Source: Humulus lupulus
Taxonomy: Eukaryota > Streptophyta > Magnoliopsida > Rosales > Cannabaceae
Direction of reading: 5' to 3'
Assembly (NCBI RefSeq): GCF_963169125.1
Contig: NC_084800.1
Span: 149,726,397-149,790,396, forward strand
Length of the DNA: 64,000 bases
Made by a program: the position numbers and the translations under genes. The notes beneath the pieces were generated by a model. That model had not been told where the DNA came from, ran no database searches, and was given only the letters and a program-made list of their open reading frames with translations. Below are positions 12,446-25,582 of the stretch, one piece after another; the first letter of the stretch is position 1, and every line of letters begins with the position of its first letter.

Positions 12446-12722
12446 GTCACACTATTAAAAATAATTTCTCAATTTATCTCATATTGACCAAAATGCCCTT
12501 CAAGACCAAAGCAATCATTTTTCACCCTTAAGCATAATTGATTGGAATTCAAACCTCTACCAAATTCTTTAAATTTATTGGTTTAACAATAAATTCCTGA
12601 ATTGCCTAAAAATATTATTATTCCATAGCATTTGTCCTATTTTATTTAATCCGAGACTTTAAATTTAGGGTTTACCCCTTGTTCCAAGACCAAGTTTTTC
12701 TTTGTAAAATGACTAGGTTATT

Positions 12723-15700
12723 TGTAATGCCCTACTTCCTTAGAGTCGTTACTAAGTGAGTTTAAAACATGCAATTAACTCACTAACCAATGTTTTAAGA
12801 CAAAAGTGTAGCTAAACCATAGACAAAGTCACATATTTTGTAAATACAACCATTCATTGAAAAGTATAAAGTGTTTAACATTTGGGATCCCAAAATACCT
12901 GTTTAGAAATATTTACAATACCAAAACATGATTAAAGTCGACTAAACGAAAAAACTAGGTTTAATACAAGCGTCTCCCAAAAATACCCTTGGTCGTGGCA
13001 GCCAGGCAGGTGAAACATGTACGCGTCACCTCACGCTCTTCGTACTCATGGTTGGTCGACTTTCCCCTTGCCCTTACCTGCACCATAGAGCACCCATGAG
13101 CCGAAGCCCAGCAAAGAAACTCATACAAGAAATTAACATATGCATATCTATCATTCAACATACAATTAAACTGCTAATAGGCTAAACACATACAGCCATG
13201 CCATCCCAGGCACTTTACCATGCCTTGGGTTTGCGGTCTACACCGTGAGGATATTCCAGGTATCCTATAGGGTCTCACCCTGGATACTCGCACTCCACAT
13301 GCTTAACGCTGCTCCCGGCTCCTCGCCGTTCTCGGCCCTTGCCGTTCCCGGCATTTACCGTTCCCGGCACTTACCGTTCATTCACATATATGCACACATA
13401 GCTTAATTAAATAAATACTTAAATACGTATAAACATATTCAATGGGCTACACCCTGCAACATAATCATATAGGGTCGTGCCCTGAAACACAAGGTATAGT
13501 GTAACGCCCTGGATAGCCAAGACCGTCACACTGTGTGTTTATAAAGGTGCAAGACTTGCTAACCAAGTCATTTAATTAGAAACATGTTACTGACACTACA
13601 ATTGAACTAGGGTTAAAAGATTTTGGTCTCAAAAGTTACATTTCTTATAATCGAACGTTTTCTTTTACATGGGATCCCAAAAAGAGTAAATTTATAAGAT
13701 AGTTTACAAAATTTCGGGATTAAAATAAAGTTACTAGCCACTCTAAGGCAAAACAGACAATTAGGCTTTTCTCATCCTGCTCCACTCCTCGGCCGTGGCA
13801 GCCGATCAGCTGATTATGTACATTCAACCCCGAAGCTCTACATCTCAGGACTGGTCCAACTTTCCCTTTCCTTTACCTGCACCATGTAGCACCCGTGAGC
13901 CAAGGCCCAGCAAGAAAATATAATAACAGAGCATAATCATCAAGCAAACAACCAGATAACTCATACAGTATAAACATGTACTCAACAGTCCAAACATTCA
14001 TGTTATTCAATTATTCAGCATGCCAAGTACATCACTACATATCAATAATCAATTAACATATGATAGCCAGGGTTAACGCCCTTAGGCTGCACCCTCTATT
14101 TATCCCACTAACTCCGACCTGCTTAAACTAAGCTCAGTGAATATTAAGATGTCCTCGGCTACCAGTGGCCGAGCCGCGCCCTATGCGCAAGTATTATTTA
14201 CGGCACCCTTAGGTCGTTTATCACATGTCCCATGGCATAAAACCATCTATGACATCATACAAATATATGGAGCTCTTAGTCCCGTCACAAACACATAACC
14301 GGGTGCAGTTTTCTTACCTTTAGATTTCGATAGCTTTGTTCAATTCGATCCTTAAGCATGTTCTCGTCTGAGCCCTAACGTACACCTAGTCACAGTCACA
14401 AGTTTGAACCAACTCCAAACCTTAATTCCAAAACCTAGCCTCGGGACCAATCCTGAGCCCTCGGGAAGCCCTAATTCCACCAAACGGGGTGGTGGAATCA
14501 AACCCCGAGCCCTCGGGCAAAATCCCTAAGAAATAACCCAAAAACCCCTTTCTGGGAACAGGGTAGCGCTACAGTGCTACAAACAGAGCCATCAGGCTCC
14601 CAAACGCCCAAGCCTAGCGTTGTAGCGCCTTAAGGCTAGCGCTACAGCGCTAGTCACAGCCAGACACTACCCAGATTTCTCCTCTTCAAATTTCCTCGAG
14701 CAAAACCTTTCCAAAACTAAATCAAACCTCAAACAAACTTCAAAACAAGCCTCCCAACATCCTCAACTCATCCCAAACAACCTAGCCAACAATAATTCAA
14801 TCACATGCACCCCAAAACACAAAATTCACCATGACTGAACCTAGAGCTCAAAACTCAACAGAAACCAACTGAAATCACAGAATTTAAACCAGAGTTTCTT
14901 ACCTTTGATAGATGAGCTCATCCTATGTTATCTTCCACACTTGCTTAGCCTTCACCTCCTCAAACCCTTAGGTTTCATTCCCTAGAATTCCCAAAGAAAC
15001 TCAGCTTAGAAAACCAATTCAATACCAAACCAAGAACTGAATATCAACCTCAAGACCTTACCTCAAATGATGAACAACCCTTGCTAACTCTTCAAACCAA
15101 ACCAGGGATCCTAGCCTCAAGCTGTTGCCCAAACTCTCTCTGAGTTTTAGCTCCAAGAGACCTCAAGAATTGAAGAGAGAACCCCAAACTATGAGAGAGA
15201 AAACTTCTATCTCCTTCTTCCTTCTTTCCTTTTCTTTTCTTTCTTTTCTTCAGACTTCTACAATTTTCTACATAATCCACTAAGCCAATAAAGCCAAAAC
15301 AACACTTATCTGATTCTAAACACCAAAAGACCATATTGCCCTCCCACTTATATCTAAGCTTTTACACTTCTTAAGGGCATTTTAGTCATTACACCCAATT
15401 CCTGCTAATTCCTCGAATGCCTCTAATCTTTACCGCTTACTTCTCGACACCTAACTAATCACCAATTATATTTCTCAATATCAAAATAGACTCCAATATA
15501 TTCTCTAAATTTCCCAGAAATACCCCCAGGCTCGCCCCGAGCCGGGTATAAATCTCCGCCGTGACTTTCTCGATGAACCGCTCACTAGGATTGCCTCGAG
15601 TCACGGATTACAAATATATCCACATAATAATGTGGTCTCAACAATTTATCATATTTATTTACATTTATGCCCTCAACGGGCCAAAATTACGAATATGCCC

Positions 15701-16790
15701 TTCTAACCTAATGGGGGCCTACATGCATACTAACACACATAGCCATGTATCACAGATATTCAAATAATCATGCAACATGCTTTCAATCATTAAATCACAT
15801 ATAATCCAGTTATGCCCTCCTAGCACACTAATCAAGGCCCTTAAGCCTTATTAGTAAATTTGGGTCGTTACATATAGGGCCTCGCCCTGCTCTACGGGTA
15901 CAACAGTTTTCTTACCTGTGTCCCGAGCACAGTACCCTAGTCCGAGCCTCGCTGAACCCTAGTCACAACGCATCAACAATATCCATCCATCAAGTTCTAA
16001 CCCATTAAATAACTTTAGGTCATAATTCTAGTCTCCGAGACCTTGAATTTAATCAATACGGGTGATAAAATCCATCACGATCCTTAACTTTTGGATTCCC
16101 AAGCCTAAAACCTCTTTAAAGCCCAAAAATGCACTAAATGTTGCGGCCCCATGAGCCCATGCCGCAGCCCGACCCTTTGAACCTAGAAAAATCCTCCATT
16201 TTTACTTCCAAAACCAAGCCAATTTACCCCAAAATCCATCCAACAACTCAAACTAATCATCACATAAGTTCTACCACAGTCTCAGCAACAAAACCTAACA
16301 AGAATTAACCTTAAACCCCATCTAAAACTCAAGAGTGATTCTCCACCTAACTCACATGCACAACCTTAAAACACCAGCAGAAATTCAAACACAGTTCAGA
16401 TAATCAAGTGCTAGAATCCTTACCTTAACTGATAACTTGGCCCTGAGCTAATCCTCAACTACAGCCAGCTTCAATTCCAAGCCAAAATCCCCCCTATGGA
16501 TCAAAGTCTCGAAGCTTCCAAAGTGAGAAAAACCTCCAAGAGAGAGAGAAAAACCTCCAAAATCCCCCCTAGGACTGACTCAGATCGTGCAACACAGATA
16601 TATCACAAGTATATCACAATTATTACAATTATCACATTTATGCCCTCAACGAGCTAAAATTACAAACATGCCCCTAATAACCAAACGGGGTCCACATGCA
16701 TATTTAATTCACCTAAACATACATCCCTAATCACATACTCATCAAAATTCACATATTATAATAATAAATCATTTATTGCCCTCAAGGCAC
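12723..16790 (-). repeat. Long LTR G, split by the solo LTR at 13500-15872
   Basis: The minus-strand 3' end lies at 12723 (plus-strand reading TGTAATGCCCTACTTCC). The two pieces 12723-13499 and 15873-16790 join cleanly at a TATAG duplication. The subfamily is that of 45634-56834: both carry the 'aagtcgaccaaccatgagtac' segment, the tandem cggca/ttaccg stretch and the 'gggtctcaccctgg' stretch. The 5' end is truncated at about 16790 ('ctcaaggcac'), where the second copy of element E begins. Confidence 0.75.
13500..15872 (-). mobile_element. Solo LTR, complete (family F), 2373 bp, TSD TATAG
   Basis: Plus-strand edges are TGTAACGCCCTGG at 13500 and GGGTCGTTACA at 15872. It is flanked by perfect TATAG copies (13495-13499 and 15873-15877). 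The interior follows the 10042-12445 copy in reverse: GGGCCTTGGCTCAC block near 13885-13910, TTTTCTTACCT near 14310, AGCGCTACAGCGCTAG palindromes at 14560-14655 and the CCACATAATAATGTGG hairpin near 15620. No internal coding region is present. Confidence 0.92.
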
Positions 16791-18685
16791 ATATTGTCCA
16801 CTTATTCCTTTCCATAAGGACAGGGACTAGGCGAAAACTTCGTAGCAAAACTCATCTAGGTTGGGAGAACCAACCTCCCAAAAATCTCATTTCATTATGG
16901 TCAGTATTTTACATTTTCCATATTTTATGAAAAAAGTTTAAAATTTTATTTCTCTTAAATCGTAATGTATTTTTCTCTAATATTTTACAGAGACCTTTTA
17001 ATATATATAAGCTATCATCCTATAAAATTTCATAATTTTTAGGATATTATAACCCACTCAAATATATAATGAAATCTGGACAATGCATGCTGCCGAGTAT
17101 TTTTTTCCAGATTTGAATGACAATGCCAAAAAATGCATAACATTTGCTTAAAAATACTTTTTTTTTAATTTTCCAAATCCTAACATCAAGTACTCTCAAG
17201 TGCTACACAACTACACAATTTATCTTAACAAACAGGATACAAAAAGGGCGGTCTGACCTGTTGGAACCGCGACTACAAATTTTGGCAACATGCATTTTTA
17301 CTCACAACAATATTACCAAGCTTTCTAGCATAAACCTAGGCCAGAAATATGCATGCAAATCATCATACCACACAACCATAAACATAAACATAAACATAAA
17401 AATAAGCTCAACAACCATTAAAATATCCTATACAACCATATCTACAAGAATAGCTAAAGAACTTAAGGAAAGTGAACATAAGGTTTTACCTCTTGAAGCC
17501 CTAGCTTGGAGATGAGTTCCTTAGCACTTCAAACTATTCCCTTGGTGTTCTAAGCCCCCAAAATCGAGTCTCCCATCATAAAAAATTTATAGAGAGGTTA
17601 GAGTCGAAAAAAATAGGTGATGGACAAGAATATGCAAGCTTTACAAAGTTTCTTACCTTGTATTCTTTTATCACAAAAAATGTTCAAGCTTTGAGGTCTA
17701 GCTTGTATTAACTCCTTTGAACCCTAGAACAATTAAACATGGTCATGCTTGATTTTTGGATCCCATGCATGCACAAGAACCCTATCATTTCATGTAGGAG
17801 AAGGAGAAAGAAAATGAATCATAAAGAATTATTAAACTTACTTTCCTCTTGAAGTTCTTCCTCTCATGAGAGTAGCTCTAGAGAGTGTTTCTAGTTTCTT
17901 AGAATATGAAAAATACAAAAATGAAGTGAATAGGGAGGGGATGTTTGATTGAGTGAGTAAGAGAGAGAGAGAGAGTTTCTTGTATGGAAAGAAAAATGTC
18001 TTTACTATACTTGGACTTTCAATATAGGAATTCGTAAGCTAGAACAAGCAAGCCGTAGGGACCGTTTTCCCTAGGCTATGTTGTCGCTCCTCTCTCTCTT
18101 TGCCCTCTTGATTTTACTATTTTTTTCTTCCCTAGTTGCCTCCTAAATAAAAGAGATGAAGGACCATATGGTACTTTTATACCCTTTATTTTCCGTATTT
18201 TTAACCTATAGTTTTTTAAATTTTCATAAATGATTTAATTGAATATTTTGTGACTACAAATAATATTAGTCACACTATTTAAAATAATCTTTCAATTAAC
18301 CTCATATTAACAAAAATTCCCTTCAAGGCCAAAGCAAGCATTTTTCACCCTTAAACATAATTGATTGGAATTCAAACGTCAACTAATTTCTTAAAATTTA
18401 TTGGCTTAACAATAAATTCCCCAATTGCCTAGAAATATTATTATGCCATAGCATTTTTCCTATTTTATTTAATCCGAGACTATTCTCCCATCAGGGTTTA
18501 CCCCTTGGTCTAAGACCAAGTTTTTCTTTGTAAAAATACTAGATCATTCACCAAATCATGACAACGGCTATATCAAATCACGAGTTGTCTCAAATTCATA
18601 TAATATTATTAAAAATAATATTTTACAAAATCTTTCACTGGCCCGAACCGGCTACTAACGAGTGTTCAAAACACGGAACGTCACA
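16791..18685 (-). repeat. Second copy of LTR-like element E, 3' truncated
   Basis: The minus-strand start is TGTGACGTTCCG at 18685. It aligns with 8520-10041 plus 12446-12722 of the first copy, including the 'aagccctagcttggagatgag' segment, the GAGAGAGAGAGA run (about 17960) and the 'atcccatgcatgcacaagaac' segment. It lacks the 2.4-kb insertion present in the other copy, and it is truncated at 16791 where element G ends. Confidence 0.75.
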
Positions 18686-19948
18686 ATAAAAACTATTGCA
18701 TTTATTATTCTGTGATTTACAAAGTCTTAACTAATTTAAGACTTAGTCGTTTACATGCAATTAAATTCACCAGAACAACTCACATAAACATATTGGACAA
18801 TCCATTTAGAAAACTTTTTAGTAGTTTCTACAAAAAGAGATGCATGATTAATTAAAACTATCTAGGGTTTCATGTATGGCATGTAATAGACTAATGCATG
18901 ATCATGTTATCAATAAAACATCAATTAATATCTATTTAAAGAAGTACAATAAATAAATGAACAATAAATGATGAATCAGGTAGGCTATTGGGTATTTCTA
19001 AATTAAAAACCCTTGAAAAATATAAATTTAATTACAAAGTAGGCTTCAGTTGATTGCAATACTCTAAACTGATTCTCCTTCTCTTAGACCCATCCTCATA
19101 ATCTTTAGGAATCCATTATGCCCTATTAATTACAAAATAATTTATTTAATTAATACTAATTTTTCATTAAATAATCATTTTTATTATCTTTTTAATTTAT
19201 TTGATTTTAAATAATTAAAAGAATCAAATTGAAATACTTATTTAAACTTAAGATAAACTCTTAACCAACTAAAAAATATTTATTTTTCTAATAATAACAA
19301 AATAAGATAATAAATTTTTCAAATTCAAATAATTTAAAGAATTAATTAAATAAAATATAATGGCTAAAAACAAGGGATTTGTTGGGCACCATTGATTGAT
19401 GCCCAAGTATAGGGCTGGCACAAGAAAGGTGAGCCCTAAGGGGGCTCGGCATGGTGGATGTTGGCACACATAGGCTGGGGTGCACGTGGGTGCGCAAGGG
19501 CGCACCTGCAGACGACTGGGAACTGGACGCGTAGGGCGTTGCGGTGCTTAGGTGCCATGTGCGAGGCTCGGGGTACAGGTGCAGGGGCGCGAGTGGGGTG
19601 TAGACACACTAGGTGCTGGTAGCGCGTGCGTGAGGCTCGAGTCGCTGACGTGTGGCTAGTGGCTCAGGTTCCTCCTTTTCTTCTGATCTCTTGTGTCTAG
19701 AATTTTTACAATAAAAATTCTAAAATAAAATTACAAAAATTTCTATGCCTCGTAAGGCTTACAAAAGATCTAAGAAAAACTAAAAAACATTCCTAACCCA
19801 ATAGTGCCATATAATTAATGATTCATCATTCAACCATATGTTCAAAAAAAAAAAAACTATCCATTCAATATGCATATCAAATTATATATATACATATATA
19901 TAATACAAGAAACTCACACAACATTTAATGTATACATATCTATAAACC
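18686..19948. other. Probable copia leader region with a GC-rich island, no gene
   Basis: The high-coordinate part lies immediately downstream (minus strand) of the copia LTR and primer site, so it should be the element's leader. No gag or pol similarity is visible. The stretch 19430-19680 is strikingly GC-rich and G-heavy on the plus strand in a very AT-rich setting. An 11-12-base A run occurs near 19845 and a TATATATACATATATATA run near 19885. Confidence 0.4.
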
Positions 19949-19960
19949 GCTCTGGTACCA
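19949..19960 (-). other. Primer-binding site of a copia element
   Basis: The minus strand reads TGGTACCAGAGC, one base off the initiator-Met tRNA complement TGGTATCAGAGC. It lies two bases downstream of the LTR end (CACCAACA at 19963), the spacing expected for a plant LTR retrotransposon. Confidence 0.8.
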
Positions 19961-19962
19961 AT

Positions 19963-21488
19963 TGTTGGTGTTAATTTGAATAAAATCGACGCAACGAAAG
20001 GTGGAGTGGGGGAATTTTAAAAAATCATCAATACCAAGCCAGGATACATATATTAATACATTAAATAAACACATACCAGGAAAATTAGATTACCTCTTGT
20101 AGCCTATAAAGATTTCTTGAGTCTTTTAGTATAAACAATTCATCTTCTGATCAAGTGAATACTCAAACCTTAGCCTTCCAAGTCATTCTTGAAATATACA
20201 AGGATGTATGTGGGCGCGTAGGATTCATAGGTTGATTATTTAGGCTTTCTAGATGTTCTCAACACATGAGATCTAGAGAGTTTGGAGAAGAGATAAGGCT
20301 TGTAGAAAGTTTAAGAGTTTTTAGGCCTAGAAAATTATATCGATACTTTTATGAGAGAGTCTGATAACAAAATAACAACTGAATTAAAAGAATCACTTAT
20401 TTTTATACTTATCAATATAAAATAAAACAATACTTTTCTTTAATTTTTATTAATTAAAATTTATCAGTTTTTTTAATTTTAATTATATATTTCAATCAAA
20501 TTTAAAATAATAACTAAATAAAGAAATAAATTTGAAATTCAAAATTCAAAATTCAAAACTTAAGGATATGTGGCACTATAAGTGACGCCACTCACTATGC
20601 CAGACAGTGAGTGGCGTGAGCCACTTAGTTGCCTCCATAATTTTCCTCATTTGTTTGTTTAATTAATTTTAAAACAATATATTTATTCCAAAAAATAAAT
20701 ATCAATTAATTTAAAATTAACCTTATCTTAAAACTATGATTAACTCTTTTCAATATTCATCCAAACACGAATTAATATTTATTTCAACTAATATATGGTT
20801 TTTCAAATAAAATATAATTAATTATTTTCACATAATTACCACGTAATAGTCACTTAGCCCCGGATAATGAATTCCTTAGCAATTTAGTCATTTTCTCACT
20901 TACCTGAGACATCCTTACCCTTGATAGTGTAGAACAAAGGCGCTTGGGGACCATGGACCTAAAATACTAGCCTCATTATTTTAAGAGACGATAACGAATG
21001 AATCAAAAGATCTAATAAACATAATCAGGAGTTCATGATAACTCGCGATTTAGAATGTCCTACTAATGATCATCTTTTAATATATGAATTAAATCTTTAC
21101 GGAAAAAAGTAAGTTTATAAAGATAATTAATTCACGTCGATCCTTTCTTATATAATCACTATTATTTACAGTACATTTACCAAGATATCTATCCACATCA
21201 GTAATCCGAATCTAGATTACTCACATCTCATATGCTTAATAAACAATACTAGCAAACATTCATTAAAGATTATGTAGTTTAATATATTGCTTAATATTTT
21301 ATTCATTATATATGATCTTAATTCTCTCGTATAAAAAGATCATATTATCATAAATGAGTATGAAATTTTATAATATTTATATAAATTATTCAAACAATAA
21401 TTATAATATTCAAATATAATAATAATTTACTTTCATTTAAATCAATAAAAATTTCATCTCATATGCGTTTAGGGCACCAACTCTAACA
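19963..21488 (-). repeat. Ty1/copia-type 5' LTR, 1526 bp
   Basis: The minus strand starts TGTTAGAGTTGGTGCC at 21488 and ends CACCAACA at 19963, followed by a primer-binding site. Its interior is AT-rich. A shorter relative lies at 4400-5030. No partner LTR or pol region remains in the window. Assignment to copia rests on the LTR/PBS style and is not certain. Confidence 0.7.
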
Positions 21489-24007
21489 GTACCTCCCCTT
21501 CTGACCCTTCCTTAAATGCTCACGAAGCGACCAATGTCCAACCAGAGGTTGGTCTTGCACTTTGCTCCGTAGTCATCACTGCTCAACCACTCAATTGGAT
21601 AACACCTCATGTGATTCCCCTATTCCTACTAAAGTCCTTTCGTCCAACATTTCCTATCTCCCCAAGGCTTCCCATACCCAATTGGTTTGAAAAAGTAAGC
21701 ATTTTTTGCCTCCCCTAGTGCTCCTCAACTGGTTATTTCTTTGAATCCTCCTAATAACATGCCTAAGAAATCCAAAATTTCATTTGCTCCTCACCCTTCT
21801 TCTACTAAAGTGAGGCCTAGTTCTCCGGATTGCCTCATTGATCAAAGTACCCAAAAGGGGTAGACTAGTTCTTGCCAACATGCCTCTTTTTTATCAAATC
21901 AACTATACTTCCCCTTAGTGCTGCATAAAAAATATCAAAACCTTCTTCAGATCCAACTCTTAAAACTAATGAACAACAACTCGCACCCTCATCTAACGCC
22001 ATCGTAACCACTACTTCCATTATCCCAACTCCTTTTTCTCCCCTCGCTTCGCTCGACCTCCCCCTTTCTGATGCTTTACTACAACACTTGCGAGCTTCCT
22101 CTATGGATACTACCACATTCTTCTCTAGTGACTACAGTAGTGGCAGTATTGAAGAGAGGCTTTTTACTCTTTTGAATCTATCACTCCCTCGTTATCCTCT
22201 AATTGATCTCTCAGTGTCTCAGAAATCTGACATTGGCACTTCCTCTCTTGACGTGACCCCTAATATCACTTCTCCGACTTTGACAATATTTCCTGAAGCT
22301 GTTGTCACGGGTGTGAGGATTTTACCATCCATCCCCGCTGATTCTTTCCCCTTGTAACAAATTTAGGAGTTGAATTTGTTACAACTAGGACTATTGGGGA
22401 AATAACTTCTACACTTGTGACGCCTATTGCCAATGACACTAGTATAAGCAACTCTACATTGCTTCATTGCTTCATTCTCCTATCTATTTGTTCCTTAGTA
22501 CGGATGTAATTGTTGTATTAATGAATGACACATGCATCGCACATCATTTATTATTTGGTCTGTAGGTAATTCCTTCCACGAAACTTCTTCATCATCTCTG
22601 GATATTACCCTCTTGGTAGATTCCCTTTACTTTCTCTATTTATGCTTGTAGTTTATTCATTACTTTCAAAACTCTAAACAATTTGTATGCTCTTGTACAC
22701 ACGAGGTTTCTCGCGGCAGGTGTCCTAGAATAAACATGAAGTTTCAAAGCTGAACAACAAGTTGCTCGGGAAGTGCAGAGTAAACATCAAGAACACCTAA
22801 AGTCTGCTAAAGAATCCCATAAAAAAGCAGAAGATGAGCTTGCTTCCACCAAAATTGAACTGGTCCAAGTGCAAGGGCAACTCTCGAGTGCATCCACCAC
22901 ACTTAATGAGAGGAATACTCTGAAAAATGAACCTTACAAAAGTGGAATAAAAGCTCGTCAGTGTCAATTCCATTGAGAGGAAACAATATCAGTTAACCTA
23001 AGAGCTAGCAAAAGCAACATCAGAAATATCATATTTTAATGGTGAGCTTCTGAAGCGCTTGAAAGTTAGCCAAACTCAAGATGAATCACTGGCCTTGAAG
23101 TCAATTCTTACAAGAAAGCTTGAAGATACAGTGGCTTCTTTAACAACAGAGGTAAAGAACACTGAGTGGTCCTAGAAAGAGAGATACACCATTGGGATTG
23201 CCGAGCTCTTTAAAGGAGGCCATAGTGGAAAAGGAGAAAAAGTATTCCAAACCTTAGAAGCTCACACTCTTGAAGGTATGGCTTTGCACTTTTGTTCAGT
23301 TCTTCTCATTCTCAATTGCCCTAATTACTATTTCTTATGTTGATACGTTGTTCTTTTCTAGAACCAGAAATTGGAAGTCTCACGTATTCAGTTCCCCTGC
23401 CTACATCAGTGATCAGGTGAAGGTGGAAAAAATAATTGCCAGAGTATCAGATTTAGAAATTGCCTCTAATCGAGATTCCATGGCCCAAGACTATGACTTG
23501 TTCACCATCAAAAAAATAGACATTGTTAAGGGAATTTGCGCTTGGTTCAGCAATGAATATGGGCTTTATGATTTTAAAGACTACAGGCCCAACTTGGTGA
23601 TTTTCGTTTTTCTTATCCTGTTGCTCACATGGAAGAGCTTAAACAGAGACAGGGTACTATCGGCTTCATTTACCAAGCTCATCGTGAACTTATTCTGAAA
23701 CCCTCAACAGATGTTATGAATCAATTAACTTATGAAGTCAGGCCAACTCTCCCATCTGTTGTTTATGAATTATGGACTTAGGGCTCTTCGGCCAAAAGAA
23801 AGAATGTCGTCATTACTGCAGCTCATTATTAATCTGTTCCACCTCCGACAACCCTGAGAACCACTGCTCTTGAGGGTAGCCAGAAGCCTTAGGATTTAGT
23901 CAATCTTTTGCATTCGTGATGTAAATAACACTTTAATTAGAAGAACTCCTCTCTAGATTCTAACTTGCGCTTTACTGTTCCTGTATCTAGGCATGATTGA
24001 CTACTTG
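21489..24007 (+). pseudogene. Decayed coiled-coil ORF, resembling the antisense ORF of Tat elements
   Basis: Several short frames carry protein-like content. A Ser/Pro-rich N-terminal-like part occupies about 21490-22370. A Lys/Glu-rich coiled coil (QSKHQEHLKSAKESHKKAED...) follows at 22773-22976. A later piece (about 23415-23620) contains KIIARVSDLEIASNRDSMAQ and a Trp/Tyr-rich stretch. The order Pro/Ser-rich head, coiled coil, aromatic segment matches the spliced ORF at 57.6-58.9 kb, although identity is low. Many stops interrupt it, so it is a relic. The right neighbour is an LTR inserted at 24008; the continuation should resume at 38278. Whether it belonged to a Tat element or to another gene is uncertain. 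Confidence 0.45.
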
Positions 24008-24572
24008 TGTAATGTCCCAAATTACCTAATAAGGCTTAGGCCTTGATTAGGGGTCAGAATGACAAATTATGGAACTTATGTGCTTATGTCATATTTATGG
24101 GCATCATTGTATGATTATGCGAGTTATATTATGATATGACTTAATATGAATTTTTATGTGTATTAAATATACATGTGGGCTCGTTTCTTATTAGAAGGGA
24201 AAATTTCGTAATTTGGCGTGCTATAAGTATATTTGGCATATATGTGATATATGTGTGAGACTACATTATTATGTGGATATAATTAGGTTACTCGGAACGA
24301 GGCAATCCTAGGGAGCAAGTTAGCGGGAACGTCACAACGGGACCAATACTCGACTCAGGGTGAGTCAAGGGATATTTTGGGCTTTTAAATGCATTACCAG
24401 GATATTGGGTAATGGGAATGAATATTCGAGGATATATTGGGAGTTAGTGAGATCATGAAGAAATTCTGGGGATTTTTTACTATTTTACCCTCTGAGGTGT
24501 TTTTGGGACCCCAAGCCTTTGGATTTACTTGAGGTTACTTGAGTTCGAAGTAACCTGACAGAAGCATAAAAG

Positions 24573-24578
24573 TACATT

Positions 24579-24625
<47 letters not shown>
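24573..24625 (+). repeat. (CT)n microsatellite
   Basis: About 25 uninterrupted CT dinucleotides inside LTR I. Confidence 0.95.
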
Positions 24626-24628
<3 letters not shown>

Positions 24629-25582
24629 CTCTTTTTGGCGCTCGATAGAATTTTCGAAGGAAACTCGAGTTTTAGGACTCAAATTCAAGCAAGGTTAGAG
24701 CCGTAACGATTTTAGAGAAGATTAGAAGCTTGATAGCCAGATAATTTAACTGGAAAATGACTCAATCAGAGGTAATCCAAGCTTTAAGTTCTGAGTTTTT
24801 GAGTTTTTAAGCTTTGATTGGATTTTATGGTTTTGATTGGATTGTAACTTGGGGTTTGATGGTTTTTGATTACTGAGTTGTTTGGGAACTTTGTTTATGC
24901 GATTTGGATATGTTTGGATAGATTTATGGAGGAATTTGACATGATAAAAATGGAGGGAAACAGACTTTTCATGTCGAGTCGCGGCACTGTTCTTGGGGTG
25001 CCGCGGCTCAAATTGGTCAAAGGAGAAGCAGGTGGTTGTGGGGCTTTTGAGCCGTGGCGCCGGGTAAGCAGGGAAGAGGCTTAGGCCTCTGACTTGAGCG
25101 GGTCATGGCTCAAATGTTTGGGGGCCACATCGCTTAAGGTATTATGGGTCTTGGGGAGGTTTTTAATGTGGGAACTCAAACCTAAGGGCTTGTGATCGAT
25201 CCTACTACCCGGTTTAGTAGAATTTGACATCCCCGAGGACAGGACTCGTTCCAAAAGCCTTTGTTTACTCATTTTTTACGAGATTCTATACTTGGTTGTG
25301 ACTAGGTTATCGCTAAGGGATCGGGATCAGGATCGTGCTCGAGGGTCGTTCTTATTTTACATTACACTTGGACCTGAGGTAAGAAAACTGCACCCATTAC
25401 GTGATATACGTGATTAGGGCTTGACCCGAACGTGGAATATAGTCTTAATTGGGAGTTGGCCCCTGTAAATGTGCATAGTTATGATTATGCCTATGAATGA
25501 TTGATTAAGCATGTAGAATGCTATATTTATGGATATTTGTTATATGATGAATGTCGGTTAACATTATATAATTGAGAAAGGC

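Larger units (their letters stand above)
6719..12722 (-). repeat. Long LTR-like element E, interrupted by the LTR at 10042-12445
   Basis: Read on the minus strand, it ends at 6719 with ...TCGGGTTGTTACA. The pieces 8520-10041 and 12446-12722 match the second copy at 16791-18660 closely. Without the inserted LTR the preserved length is about 3.6 kb. The high-coordinate end is lost at 12722, where another LTR starts. The second copy shows the true start would be TGTGACGTTCCG. It contains a degenerate minisatellite (7322-7590) and an 18-base G run (9674-9691). No protein is encoded. It is probably a gypsy-type solo LTR; this rests on its termini only. Confidence 0.65.

Noticed and set aside
19961..19990. 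tRNA gene at the TGGTACCA sequence
   Set aside because: Only the 12-base complement of a tRNA 3' end is present; it is a primer-binding site and no cloverleaf is found.
22088..22357. 89-residue frame considered as a separate gene
   Set aside because: It is a Ser/Thr-rich fragment between stops in the decayed coiled-coil region; treated as part of that relic.
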